Shown: positions 25,753 through 37,882 of the stretch, piece by piece
Layout of the letters: every line of letters begins with the position of its first letter
Numbering within the stretch: position 1 is the stretch's first letter
Source of the DNA: Meloidogyne chitwoodi
Taxonomy: Eukaryota; Nematoda; Chromadorea; Rhabditida; Meloidogynidae
Direction: 5' to 3'
NCBI GenBank assembly: GCA_015183035.1
Contig: JACZZP010000004.1
Span: forward strand, 1-64,000
Length of the DNA: 64,000 nt
Program-made: the position numbers and the translations under genes
Notes under the pieces: generated by a model
Databases searched by the model: none
Told to the model about the DNA's origin: nothing
Seen by the model: the letters and a program-made list of their open reading frames with translations, nothing else

Positions 25753-26446
25753 GTAGTTGCTTAACCGATTCTTCAACATATTGTTATACTACCCTCCTAT
25801 TACTATGTGGCCTATTTCAAAATTAGTCAAATTTAAAAATATTAAATGAAACATTTTACCATGTGTTATAACCAAATTTATTAATTTATTATTTATAATT
25901 TATTGTTAATTATGTTTAATTAAATTCCTATCTTACTTTAAAATATTAAACGTTAAAGGAAATTCTATTAATTTACAAATCCACTATTAATAATATGCCA
26001 ATTTAAAGAAATTTACAAGTTTTGAGAATAGATAAGAAATTTTAAAAATTTCATCTAATTTTTATAAGAAAGATTTAAAAGACATTGGGTTACTTTATGA
26101 TTGTCCGTCCGTTTACTGCATGATATTTTATCTCGAAATTTTTGTTCCATTTTAACATAGGTTTTTTTTTAATATCATAAAAATTCATTACTACTGAAAA
26201 CTGTTTTGGAGTTGCAGAAATAAGCCTCACTATTAAATTATTCTTGAAAAATATCATAACCCAATGAATAAAATGCTAAAAAATTATAAACCCAAAAATC
26301 ATTGTGCCACCTTCTCAATGCATAATTTGAAGGAAATTTTTTTAATTATAATTTTAATTTATATTGTTATGTACAATGCATAAGCTGGCGGCTTGCTTAT
26401 ATTGATGCTGCTCATACAAAACACGCTCAAGCATTAAATTTTTTCC
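25753..26446. other. Gap between convergent genes
   Basis: About 700 bases between the 3' ends of IFT52 and the minus-strand gene. AT-rich; I see no further gene, repeat or structured element. Confidence 0.5.
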
Positions 26447-29400
26447 TCATTGCGTTACAAAGTGGCCTGGTGCACGACCATATGGCGAAGAATGTGCGTG
26501 TGGACTATTAGAACCCATATGGTAAGGTTCATTCAAACCAGTAGGTTGTGCATCATGAAATGTATCTACAAAATGTCTGCATTTTAAAGATTGAAATAAT
26601 ATATAAATCAATTTTTACTGTTTTTAATTACTTCGCTTTGTAAGAATTATTTAAAACCTTGATATCTTTCCTCATCTTCAGTTGAGGAATCATATCCAGG
26701 AGGCTGCGGTGAATAAGGTGCAGGAGAATGATGAGCTTGAGAATAGGAAGCAGGTGAATAAGGAGGAGCATAATAGTCATTAGTAGGTTCATAATGTACG
26801 GGTGGTGTGTTGCTTGAATGCAATTTGCGTGCATTTGTTGGTAAATCCATAGCTTGATTTGATGGGAAACCACGAGAAGTTTGATATGTGCTAGGCCGTG
26901 ATGATGAAGAATATCGAGAAGTGTTGTCTAAACTGATAATTATTTCATATTATTTTCATAAGTATCCAAAGCCATTTGATAATAAATTATCAAAAATAGA
27001 GATACTCTTGGACAAATCTATAAAGCTTTGGATTTGTCTTTAATTTCAATTTAGCAATGACAAAATTTCAAATATTATAACCATATCTGTTTTAGAGATT
27101 TTCTAAAAAGGAAATGGCAAATTGTTTGCTAAAATAATTTTTTAAAGATTAATTTAATTGACCAGTATTTCCTTTCGTAACGGACTGTGTAGGTTCATCT
27201 CCATGAGGATAGGTTATGGAGTTTTTCAATAAATTTTTGGTATTTTCACCAAATTGTTCTTCCATAAGTGGATGTTCGCCTCGCCCAGAATATTTGTAAC
27301 GAAGCTCAAACTGAGATTTTTGTGGTTGCTCAGACACATCAACGTATTTAACACGTACTAGAATCTAAATTTATTAATTTTATATTGACTCTACAATAAT
27401 GGTACATGTCCGTAGGGGTACACCCCGTTCTGCCGCAAGGCCCGCAAGGCTATAACTTCATTTATAAATATAGAATCTTGCGGCAACTGATATCATTCGA
27501 TTTGTCTTGACGAGTTGCGTAGAATGGTACCAGTTGCCGCAAGATTCTATATTTATAAATGAAGTTATAGCCCTGCGGCAGACTGGCCTGCTCCCGGTCC
27601 GTAGTATGGTCTATTATAGAATCACTCCTCATCTAATATGAGCTAAGTGACCCTTTTAAATGTCTAAAATTATAACAACCTCTGGGTTGTTCTCTATTGT
27701 TTTATGCAAAGCAATCCAATCGGATTTGTCAACAATATGGTTGAATGATTCTAAAACATATTCTGCCTTCGATGTTCCACAGTCCTAAATTTTTGTAAAA
27801 TTAATTAATACATTGAAATTTTTTAATATAAATAATAAATCATGTTTAAAAATAGGACAATGTGAAGGTGAAATCCTTCTGCAATCGTTCTGCTCAGTTT
27901 GACATGAGCTATAAGAACTCCATCAGATTGGTGCTCGATTTTAGTACTTTCGATGGCTAGAATTTCCTCTAAAAATATACACTTATATTATTAATTTATG
28001 TATAATAAATATTTAAAAAGAACATACACCTAGATATGTATTTTAGTAGTTTTAAGTATAATTAATAAATAGAACCATACCATCATCCTCATCCCTTATT
28101 TTGAGCCACTTGTTCCAATTCATTGGGGCAGTTGAGAATGGCTTGTCAAAAGCATTATCATTATTCATGATTTTGAATTCAAGCGAATATTCACGCTGTT
28201 GTAGGGGAAATGGGCCATACCTCATTTTCTCTTTATCCGCCCAAAGATAAAGGATTCGAGAAGGCTTTTTTTCAGTGTGAGAATGATTTACAGCTCTCTC
28301 AAAGTTATCATGACTGTCCCGTAAATAGTCAGAAATTTTGATTGTGTAGACTCGGCGCTCTTTTATTCGGAAAGATTCCTCGTTGTATGCCTAAAAAATA
28401 ATCAAAAAAATATTTCACCCTAACAATGAATATTTTTATAGCGAAAATACAAACAACAGCGATGCGAATCCTGCCATAATTTTGCTCATTTTTTCTCAAC
28501 GGATCCAATCCATAGCCATTTTTAATCGTGATTCGAAAATTTCCTGTAACTGAATCGTGGTAAAATTCATATGGAATGTTTCCAAAATTGTGGTCTGTAA
28601 AATAATATAAAAATTATTATTTAATATTAGATCACCATGATCAATGTCATATTCTACATGGGCGCATGACTCTTTTGCAATTAATGGAACTGTAGTTTGA
28701 TTCATTCTATCAGGACCGCGCCAGAAGATTATTCCATGGATGTGATAAACTAAATATATTTATTTATTTAAATATAAAAATCGAAGCACAAACTGTAAGT
28801 ATATGGTTTAAAATTATGGTAGAAAAGATGGAGAATATTACGATGATCAATTGATTCGGAGTCTAGCTCGTGTTTATGGTGAAAATCCTTGTGTGCGATG
28901 TGATCTGAATGATAAAAGTATTAAAGTATGAGAATATTTTGTAATTGTGATATAATAGAATTTTGACAATTCTAGGAATGTATAGTTAAGGATGGATAGA
29001 TAAGAACCAAAGATAAAAATAGGCAGATCTGCCGAAACTCGAAAATTTTTTTAAATTTTTATCCATTTTACTCTTCCTGAAATTAATTTACTAGGATCTG
29101 TTGCAACTTTGAGCGTAGCAATATCTTCAATATAACTGATGCGATGCGACTCCTCATTTATCGCCTAAAAATCTTGAGAAATATGTATAATTTGCATTCT
29201 ATATCAACTTACATATGAGATTTCAACCTTGCCACTAATTTCTGGATTTCTAAATGTAATATTAGTGACTCCATTTCCAATGTGTAAATCATAATGGCAA
29301 TTTTCCGTCTGGATTCCATTAGCGGGTAAGTCATCCGAACAGTCTAATAGTGGAGTCACTGGAAAAGTAGATCGCTAGTATTTTTTGATTTATAATATAT

Positions 29401-29779
29401 ACTTACGTTCTGTTTTTGGTAGATGCTCCGCATTAGCAGCAACGCCCTCATTTCTTTCCATGTGTCTCAACATAATGTGTGGATCCTCAATTATTTCCCC
29501 ATTCATGCCCCAAATCACAAGCATTATTTTCGGATTATCAACAATCCTTCGTTTTTTATTTGTTTTTCGAATAAAATTTTGCGGTCCATTATGGTCAAAA
29601 TGAGTAGACTTATCAATTTCATTATGATGTCTCTTGTTGTTGACCATTTGATGTTTAGTTCCCAACGATGCCGGTCCATCTAGATAATGATGTTTGCCAA
29701 AGGCGACAAAAGCAAAGTAAATCAGGTTCAAAAGAAATACGATAAATACAAAGCTAAAATAATTGCCCATAGGCAACAT
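26447..29779 (-). CDS. Secreted or membrane-anchored protein with Pro/Tyr-rich tail
   Basis: Unrecognised. The ATG at 29779 opens MLPMGNYFSFVFIVFLLNL, a hydrophobic leader, then a basic, His/Lys-rich region. Later exons carry two similar modules around NEESHRISYIE (near 29150) and NEESFRIKERRVY (near 28370). Each is preceded by cysteine-containing beta-rich text (CSDDLPANGIQTENCHY; KESCAHVEYDIDH). Exon joins such as IDHDHNFGNIPYEFYHDSV use a GTGATC donor and a TTTTACAG acceptor near 28590. The last exons are low complexity (YYAPPYSPASYSQAHHSPAP) and finish GRAPGHFVTQ at 26447. An inverted-repeat element sits in an intron at 27416-27596. The repeated NEES-x-RI module suggests internal duplication. 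The exon count in the middle is approximate. Confidence 0.6.
27408..27604. mobile_element. Small inverted-repeat element in an intron
   Basis: Two perfect 42-base arms, 27448-27489 and 27531-27572, are separated by 41 bases. Beyond them TCTGCCGCA and TGCGGCAGA pair again. GTCCGTAG occurs at 27408-27415 and 27597-27604, a possible 8-base target duplication that would define a 181-base element with imperfect GGG ends. The DNA is more GC-rich than its surroundings. The arms are certain; the element ends are less so. Confidence 0.7.
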
Positions 29780-29822
29780 CACTAAAACGAGCTAAAACAA
29801 TAAATAAAGAATTTTCAATACA

Positions 29823-30108
29823 GATAAAACCAGGGTTGCCAGATCTGAGGATTTATCCCTCATTATGAGGATTTTAAGATATTGATGAGGATTTTTTTTG
29901 AAAATGAGGATTTGCGGATTTTTGTGGTTTTTTTTTTGAAATTCTTGAGGATTTTTGATGTTTTTTTGACATTTTTGGATATTTTTGATGTTTTTTCAGA
30001 AATTTAATTAAAAATTGCTATTTTTGGGTAAATTTTTCAACTAGCCAAAAAATGAGGATTTTTTCCGATGAATTTGAGGATTTTTCATCTGGCAACCCTG
30101 GATAAAAC
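29823..30108. mobile_element. hAT-type non-autonomous element (270 bases)
   Basis: The element spans 29831-30100, with 14-base terminal inverted repeats CAGGGTTGCCAGAT. The target duplication GATAAAAC at 29823-29830 and 30101-30108 is exact. Inside are many degenerate GAGGATTTTT and GATATTTTTGATG copies and no coding frame. CAG ends plus 8-base duplications are characteristic of hAT. It lies just upstream of the minus-strand secreted gene. Confidence 0.9.
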
Positions 30109-30972
30109 TAATAATATTTGGATAAAATGAATTAAGTTAGAATTTGTCTAATATTTTAATAAAGAAATATGAATTAATGAATTAACAAGTTTCGGCCAGA
30201 TTATGTGTAAATACGTCTATTTTATCTAGCCAATCCTGCTATGGCGTAAGTAACCTCTCCTACTTTCTTTTAGACTTCTCTTATAAGTCAATTAACGTGC
30301 GCATTTCATTGAGACGCACTTTGTCGGTGATTGCAGTCTTGAGTGTATTCATACGTCTAATAATTTTATCTTCTCTAATGCCTGCATGTATTTGCGATAA
30401 AATACATTTAGAGGGCAATTTTTGAAATATCCCGCGGCAAATCACATGTCGTAATGTCCGCCTATTTCATCGAGCACATACGGCCGTCGTCTCTTGTGTC
30501 GGCAAATTCTTTAGATAATATAAAATATTTCTCAATATTGATCGCTATAAATTTCGAAGGACTTGATTATAGTAAAAAGTGCATATTTCGGGAATAGACA
30601 TATTTCAATTTAATTCAAAACAATCCTTTTTTTCAAGCCAGAAATTGCTTATAAAGAAAATATTGCAATTGCGCAAAATTTAAGTTTAATTAGCTAAATT
30701 AAGCAGATAAGGAACAGGAGATGAATTAACTTATTTATAATAGTTTTGTGTTTCGTGATTTTGATAAAATTACGCTTTAACCAGGACCGGGAGATGGCTA
30801 AATGTTTTATTTTTTTTGGAATTAATAAAGACTTGGGGTGAAATTTACACATTTGATTAATTTCATAATTAGTTTAATTTAATTATTTAGAATTAAATTT
30901 TTGGAAATATAAAGCTGTCATGCTTTGAAATCCAAGGAACAATTCTCACTGTTATTCTTTTGTTTAGTTTGA
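30109..30972. other. Intergenic region, no gene seen
   Basis: About 860 bases with a slightly more GC-rich patch at 30220-30500. No frame with splice support was found on either strand. A reverse-strand TGCACTT word occurs at 30577-30583, about 800 bases upstream of the secreted gene that starts at 29779. Confidence 0.4.
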
Positions 30973-33362
30973 CTATGCTTTTAGGAATTGCGCTTCTGGA
31001 AAAAGCAACGCTGAGTCGATGACTCCACTTCCCTCACAGATACCGCCTTGGTTTGAATTATGAGCCTGGAAGAAAATTAGGTATTTAATTTATTAACTTT
31101 TACTTGAAATTTTTTTATCTGTTTGTGGATAAGATGAATGTTTTAATAAAACTCACTTTTGTCTTAATAAAATGCCCATCTACATTATTAAGAAGAATCT
31201 TTCCATCATAAGTTCCCAGGAATGTTCCAAAGACACCTAATTCATTTGCAACATTTTCCAATTTAGCCGGATGAAATGGCCTCTTCAAGTAATTCTGCAA
31301 ATAAAAAATTATATTTTGTGATTTATTTTAGTATGATATAATATTGTTGCCTTAACAGCGATCGGACGAATTTTTTTTTGCAAAATGAAAGCACTCCTCT
31401 CTTGAACTGGCATTGTTTGCAGCATTTCTGAAATTTTTTCGTCAAAAAAGTTTCCTATGCCATCATCACGTAGTGCCTTCAGCACATAGTTTTGAGGACG
31501 TTCAATTGCATCATTGACAAGTGCTTGAGTTTTCGCATCAGTTCCCCCAAGACTCCATATACCAGTGAATGTACTCTATTATTTAAATAAAAAATAGAAA
31601 ATAAGTACATAAATAATAATGTTAGTTAAAGGCGGATAGTTGTTTTTTAAATTTTCTATTTAACATGATTACTTTTAATTCAGCAATTTGTTTCGGTCGA
31701 TTTATTAAAAACCGTTCAAGCATGTTTGGCTTCGCAAGTAGCTGTTGAACTTTCTTTGTTCCGCTCAGCTGGCTTCGTATGTTAGGTGAAATTATTGCAG
31801 TGGATCGCTCCATGTCTAGTTGACAGTTCCATTCTTTTTCCTTAAGTTTAAATTATTATATCACAAAAAGTTCTTATTTTTTTATCGGGAATAGCTTTGA
31901 TAAAAAATCTGATCTGAGAACCCTGTTTTTTATTCATTATTCTATTTGGCTTTTCACAGTTCTCTGACTTGGCGCCGTTTCATGGAACTCAACCTTATTT
32001 TAAATTATTACGCTTATGTAATGCTCGGGCAAATATCCGTAGACCATGTAGACCAACGCAACACGTTCACCATCACCAACCATCAGCGAATAATCGGATT
32101 CTTCGAGATACATTCTTTAAAAATAAATTTTATCTATGATATACAATAGATACTGGTATTGACTTCGAAAAATCCAAGCTAGTTTTATAAATCTACCTGT
32201 CGGCACATTCTTCAAGCGTCATTCTTGATACAACTAAATTAAGGCCTTCATGTTTTGCCAATTTTTCTATGTCAAATTGAACAAATTGTATTTGTTCATG
32301 GTGCTGGATCGGGAATAAACTCTGATTTGAACAGTTAAATTTTTTATTTATTTATTGATCAATAAAATAATTAAAATTTAAATTTACCGAGTCAAAAACA
32401 AGGACAATAATTGCTTTTGGATCGTCAAACAATTTCCATGCTTGGAAAAGAGCTTCAGCAATTTTCTGTCCTTGCGGAATTGCTGCTTCGCTCATTGAAG
32501 ATGCTGAACAACCTCGTAGATTCTCAACTTTATCGAGGATCTTTTTGTGTAATTTCGAAATTTTTGGTGCAAACCCAACCCCTCCAGGACCGAAATTGAC
32601 TTCAATCTAAATTTTAATTTTAAAAAATTAGATAATTTTAAAGCAAAGTATAACCTGTTTTAATTCAATATTTTGGTCATCTTCACAATGTGCCATATAG
32701 TCAGCACGTTGAACTTGCAACACATATTTCTGCCGGATACCATCAGCATGCACACGCTTCAGCATATCAACCTGACGCGCAACCCATTTGTCTGCTTTCA
32801 CAACATCGCGATATGCTTCGATCAAAAACTCATGATCCAACGAAATACGAAAATAAAGTTCGTTTAATGCAGTTTGAACAGAGATGGCCTTTTGGAAAAG
32901 TTCCATTGGGAAAGGTGAAGGAAGCAAAGTCATTGGCGGCACCACAGATAAGTCAGTAAACTGTTTGTGATCGGACAATAGTCCAACAAATCCTAGAAAA
33001 TTATGCACATATTAAGTCATGCTTTCTAAAGCTTAAATAGTTAGAACTTCATCTATCATTTACTATCTCTCATCCCTCCTCAAAACAACTTGGTAACCTT
33101 TATTAAGATTATTCTTTAAGAACAACTTACCGATAGAGTGAGCATAATTAATCGAATATCTAAAATTAAATAATTATGGATAAAATTAAGTTAGGTAAAA
33201 TAATGACTCAGTCAATTCCTTAAGCATTTCATCGTTTTCAATTGCCTCTAAAATGTAATTATTGGCAATAGTTTTCTTGTTGTAATGTAAGTTGTTGTTA
33301 GAATGATTTTTTTTGCTGTATTTTTTTCCATTGTTGATTTCAGATAATATTAAGTCTTCCAT
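30973..33362 (-). CDS. gss: Divergent glutathione synthetase (eukaryotic GSS family)
   Basis: A multi-exon minus-strand gene starting at 33362 (MEDLILSEINNGKKYSK) with no signal peptide. It follows the eukaryotic glutathione synthetase fold in order. The segments are YSINYAHSIG, LLPSPFPMELFQKAISVQTA, ADGIRQKYVLQVQRADYMAH, AWKLFDDPKAIIVLVFDS, CQLDMERSTAIISPNIRSQL with LSGTKKVQQLLAKPNMLER, NYVLKALRDDGIGNFF, ENVANELGVFGTFLG, GHFIKTK and GGICEGSGVIDSALLFPEAQ. The enzyme normally joins glycine to gamma-glutamylcysteine using ATP. Several usually fixed positions differ. The substrate loop reads IEVNFGPGGVGFAP without the usual serines, the glycine triad of the ATP lid is DDGIGN, and the Arg of the C-terminal RTK is Lys. 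It may be a divergent paralogue of the housekeeping enzyme, as in the GS-like effectors of cyst nematodes, or an altered-specificity enzyme. Confidence 0.85.
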
Positions 33363-33935
33363 AACCTTCTTTATTATATGAAGATGCTAAATATATACTA
33401 AATATCAATATAAAGAAAATGATTACTAGGCAATTTTAAATATAATAACGTAAATGGCTATTTTACACAAGCGCTCGTTCGTCGATCATTTACACTCCTC
33501 ATGAAACACCACAATCCTTATTTTATGACCGAAAATTTTCTCAAATTACTACAATTTTGATAAATATTTTCGTAATGTTTACTGCTCTCTCAAGCTCTTA
33601 TCATTTGCTTGAGCAAGCAAGCAAATGAAAATAATGGTCTTTTAATGATACTGTTTGCCGTTGTTTTTTCAAAGACAAAGAGAAAGGAAATCCCTGACTT
33701 TTTTTATTTGTAAGAGCAAACATAACAATCATTAACAATAAGTCTGAGCAGTAATTTATTGGGTATAAAGTCGAAGAATATATAAAACAAAAAATGTAAG
33801 AAAAATCAAAATAGAAAAAATTTTAAATATCAACAAGCATTTGCTTTCTGACACAAAATAGGAAGTGTAAGAATTTATATTTTATTTTCATAGCCCAGAC
33901 ATTAATGGTACAAACATTTTTAAAATCTACAAAGA
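33363..33935. other. Gap between two minus-strand ligase genes
   Basis: About 570 bases, promoter side of the glutathione-synthetase-like gene and 3' side of GS-I. Too long for a typical nematode operon gap. No other feature seen. Confidence 0.4.
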
Positions 33936-35859
33936 TTAATATCGATCAAATCCTCGTTTGAGTTCCCAGTCTGTAACATATTTCGAAAATTCGGTAATTT
34001 CAACATTTGCAGCGTTTGTATAATGACGAATTACATTTTCCCCTTATTTTAAATTTTATATATTTTTAATATAAATAATTTCGTTACCAAATTTTTTATT
34101 TAACATCCTTGATTCTCGTAAAAGATCCATAGCTTTTTGCAAGGAATTAGGAAATAAAGGTAATTCTTTCTCATTATAGATGTTGCCATATGCGGGAGGT
34201 GGAAGTTCAAGCTCTGATAAAATAAAATTTATAAAATTCCCAAAGTTTCTAACACCCACTCTCTTCAATACCACAGATTCCTGCAGCTATGATCGCAGAA
34301 AAAGCTAAATAAGGATTCAGATCAGCTCCACCAATACGCACTTCTATATTTATTCCCTCCGATTTCGAATTGCATAGACGAAAACCACTTGTCCTGTTGT
34401 CCACTGCCCAACAACACTTTGTTGGTGCAAAACTAATAATTTTATCAATTTTTCACAAAAAACTTTCTAAAATCAAATTATAAAATCTAAATACGTATTT
34501 GGCTGAAGTCTTTTATAAGAATTGATGTATGGAGCAAAGAAATATGTAGCTTCTGGAACATACTTCAGTAAACCAGCGATCCAATTACGTGCCAAAGTTG
34601 ACAATCCAAATTCATCATTTTTGTCATAAAATGCATTTCTTTCTGCTTTAATATACTGAAGCGACACTTAAATTTTGACGAAATGTATTGAGGCAATATG
34701 AGCTAACTATGAATATGGCAGGCATTACCAAGACCAATAGAATTCAACTTGGCCATAAACGAAGCAGTCATTCCCGACTGTTGTGCCATGTCGCGAATTC
34801 CGTGTTTTGCAATTATGTGTCGATCAGCCATTGTCAATGGATCTGCAGGTACAAAATTAAGTTCATGCTGGCTTGGCATAAATTCTGGGTGTATTGCTTC
34901 CAATAATACTCCTGTAATTAAACGGTTCATAATATTTTAATGATTCTACCTGTTTCTTCAAGTCTATTACGTACCGAACGCATAAATGGTTCTATAACAC
35001 TACTCACACCTATATTCATCCATTGATTGTGTGGTTGGGCATGCAAATTCTCCCAATGCTTTTTGCTGGCACTTGCGGATGTTTCATTGAACAAATTGAA
35101 TTCTAATTCTGATGCAAATAATCCTTTTAGTTCCAGATTAGCCAATCGTTCAATTTGATTAGTAAGAATTACCCTCGGAGAACAAAACAGAGGTTCGCGA
35201 GTAATGCGATTCTAAATTGTATAGAGGTTTAGACAAAACCTTCATGTTCCTTATAGAGATTTTCAGCTCAAAAATGTAGATTAAAGACTAACAGATGAGA
35301 GAGAGAGAATAAAAATTCTGTGTACCCTAATAATTATTTTACAAAGTTAATTTATTTACACGAGGAATGGAAATTGCTAATGCACTGCCTTTTGCCCATG
35401 GAAGAATATAAAGAGAATGCAAATCAACACAAAGATGGCAGTCGTTAAAGCCAGTGTCGGAATTTGAGAGGTCATAACCTGTTCCAAGTATGCCTAAAAA
35501 CAATTAAAAATAATACCAAGATTAAACACATAAATAATAAATCTTAATAATTTAATTTAGTTTTCTCCCTATAAATTTATTCCATAGTCCAGGTTGCAAA
35601 AATTGTAAACTAAATTTTTTTCTAAATTACTTCACCTTCTATAGTAGTAACATGTGAAAACAAGCTAATATTAATCATCTTTTGATCCATTTCCAAAAAA
35701 TAGCGACTAGTTAATCTTTTGCCAATTAAACGACCTTGGATGTCAACACATGCTAAACACATTGATGTTACAGATCAACATGAAAAACATACCAACTACG
35801 ACTGTATCAATTGTTCCATTCTTAATCAAATCATTCAATTTGTCAAGATTAATAGTCAT
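33936..35859 (-). CDS. Type I (bacterial-type) glutamine synthetase
   Basis: Starts at 35859 with MTINLDKLNDLIKNGTIDTV, joined to CVDIQGRLIGKRL, typical of prokaryotic GS-I rather than the short eukaryotic GS-II. Catalytic motifs follow in order: ASELEFNLF (Glu-x-Glu metal ligands), EAIHPEFMPSQHELNF, MADRHIIAKHGIRDMAQ, CHIHMSL (formed across an intron with donor GTTAGC), SFAPTKCCWAVDNRTSGFR, EVRIGGADLNPYLAF and, across another intron, GIEEKLELPPPAYGN. It ends VTDWELKRGFDRY at 33936. GS-I joins ammonia, or in some subfamilies an amine, to glutamate with ATP; the HIHMSL and Arg-rich regions look intact. A GS-I has been reported in Meloidogyne as a bacterial acquisition. It has nematode-style introns, so it is well domesticated. 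The closest subfamily (glutamine or gamma-glutamylpolyamine synthetase) cannot be settled by eye. Confidence 0.9.
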
Positions 35860-36091
35860 TTTAGAAAAATGGAACACTGACTGAACCTATCTATGTATTT
35901 ATTAGAAGTGTTTGAGAGTTGTTTTTTAGATATTATTGCCCTATGATATTGTTGTTGACAATAAGTAGTGACGAGGCAATTTCATTAAAATAACCAATCG
36001 AAGGAAAATTGCGAATTTCTCTTTTATTTCTTATCAATCAAAACGAATGAAAAAATAAACAATTTATTGATTTTATTAATTTATTATCTAG

Positions 36092-37510
36092 ATGACAAAT
36101 TTCAAGAAAACAGAAGCTTTGCATCAAAAAGTCGCGCATTTATTGCGACCTGAAGAGCTTACAGAAATTAATCTATTGAGATGGTTAAAAAGCTATAATT
36201 ATGTAAATTTTTTTAAGTTCTTTTTCATTTTTTAAATAATTTTTAGGATGTTGAGCTATGTGCAGAAGTTATAGAAGAATGTGTAAAAAATCGCAAGTGT
36301 TTAGGTTTGGATGGTATTTAAAACTAATTTAGTAAAAAGTGAAAAGTTTATATTGTAAATAGATGATTATTTCTATAAAAATTTTTATGATCAACCAGAA
36401 ATCAAACACTACTGCAATGTCTTTAAACAGTCAAGGTGATTTGAAAACATTGTTATTAAGAAATAGATATTTTTTATCTAAACAGATTGGAATACGATTG
36501 GGTTAACTCATTGGATAATGGGCTAGTTTTCGTTGAGATGTGCCCTCAGTCTGCATCAACTACTGCACAACAAATTCGAACGGGTCAATTTCTCTTTGCA
36601 TTTTTTGCATGGTCTGAGTACCTGCTTCGAATGATTCTTCAACGTGAGCGTGAGACCGGTCAACGATCATATGCAGTTTGTATCTTTGATATAAATGGTG
36701 CAGGAATTTGGCAATTTGCAAATCCAATGGGGCCAATTAATAGACTCTTTGAGTCTCGAGTGAAACTTGCCATTGCCTATTATGAAGAATTACTCTCAAA
36801 AGTAGTGATTATGAATCCACCTCGCATGCTAGGACTATTATTTAGTGTATGTTAAAATACATAAATTAAAATATTAAACAAATCTAAAACTAACATTGAA
36901 TTGCAGATAATTTCTTTGTTGCTTCCTAAAAGAATAATCGGGAGATTCCATTTTGTTAAGAGCGCGGAAGAAGCCTTAAAATATATTTCGATTGATGCTA
37001 TTCCTATTGGGCTCGGTGGTAAAAAAGTTTTCGATAGTTCTTGTTCGTCAAATGGTTGTATCACTCCTAAAGTACCTGACAATATGAACTTTTTGGTTAC
37101 TAATTAATTTTTAATTTAATCATTCATTATGAACAGAGAAATGCTAGTATTTGGGAGAAATATAATATCAATGATGTCCAATATGAACATGTTTTTGTGC
37201 AATTTAGGCAATCATTTACTCGCGAGTTGTGTCCAGAAAATGATAAACGTTTATTCCTTTACGAATTCCATGCAAGTCGAGCTTTCAAAATTAAACTTAC
37301 AAATGGTTTGGGTTTCAAAAAATTAAAAAAAAACATAATTTAGAAAAGGGTGATTTTTTACTACCATATTTTTATATGAACACTACTCTGCTGTCAGAGG
37401 AAGGTCAAATTAAAATTCAGCTTGAGGATGGAAGAATCCACTTGGAGATTATGAATGAAAGTATTTTATTTGGAATGAAATTAAAAATCGCTTACAAATT
37501 TATTGAATAA
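36092..37510 (+). CDS. CRAL-TRIO (SEC14) domain protein with GOLD-like C-terminus
   Basis: The ATG at 36092 gives MTNFKKTEALHQKVAHLLRP, then LRWLKSYNYDVELCAEVIEE, the N-terminal CRAL-TRIO helices. The lipid-binding core shows YAVCIFDINGAG, ESRVKLAIAYYEELLSKVV, IMNPPRMLGLLFSI and DAIPIGLGGKK, matching the SEC14 order (substrate floor, YPE-like helix, NAP-like turn, LP-x-x-x-GG). The tail (CPENDKRLFLYEFHASRAFK and later EEGQIKIQLEDGRIHLE) fits the beta-sandwich GOLD domain of nematode CRAL-TRIO/GOLD proteins. These bind small lipids or phosphoinositides in the cytosol. Intron joins are short and in phase. No signal peptide is present. Confidence 0.82.
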
Positions 37511-37627
37511 ATGTCAATTAAAAACACGTTCTTGTTTCTTTTTCCAATATATACAACTGGTTTTAGTTTAAAAACAAAAAACCGTTTCCAGACAATTTAA
37601 AAATAGACTTTTAAGAGGTAAAAAGAA

Positions 37628-37634
37628 TGCACTT
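37628..37634 (+). promoter_or_regulatory. TGCACTT gland-promoter-like word
   Basis: About 250 bases upstream of the secreted protein gene at 37883 and in the same orientation. TGCMCTT is the word reported upstream of Meloidogyne dorsal-gland effectors. A 7-base match alone is weak, but a second copy lies 109 bases further on. Confidence 0.45.
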
Positions 37635-37736
37635 TTGTGAAGATCAAACGTAAATTTTGGCTGCGTGTGTAACTTATAGAGAGAAGGCATGCAGCAGTTA
37701 CTCAAGGGCACATACAAACTGATTCGCGTAATGCAA

Positions 37737-37743
37737 TGCACTT
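37737..37743 (+). promoter_or_regulatory. Second TGCACTT gland-promoter-like word
   Basis: About 140 bases upstream of the ATG at 37883, same orientation as the gene. Two copies in a 372-base AT-rich flank is more than base composition would suggest. Confidence 0.5.
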
Positions 37744-37882
37744 CTTTTTTGCCTTTCTTGCCGACTTGATTGATTTTCAATTATAGCTGAATTGGCAATA
37801 ACTAACTCATTTTTTATATTAATTTTTATTAATTATGAAATTTATATAATTAATTTTTATATAATTATTAAAATTGAAATTT

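Noticed and set aside
26628..26873. 81-residue minus-strand frame overlapping the Pro/Tyr-rich tail
   Set aside because: Shadow of the real exon in another frame; the other frame gives the repetitive PYSP tail and splices cleanly to the last exon.
29385..29683. Plus-strand open frames
   Set aside because: Antisense to the first exon of the minus-strand secreted gene, which has a leader and splice support.
30973..35859. An operon of the two ligase genes
   Set aside because: The gap is about 570 bases and no spliced-leader acceptor for a downstream gene was identified, so co-transcription is not supported.
37568..37780. 70-residue minus-strand frame
   Set aside because: No leader, splice signals or recognisable domain; it lies in the promoter-side gap of the 37883 gene.
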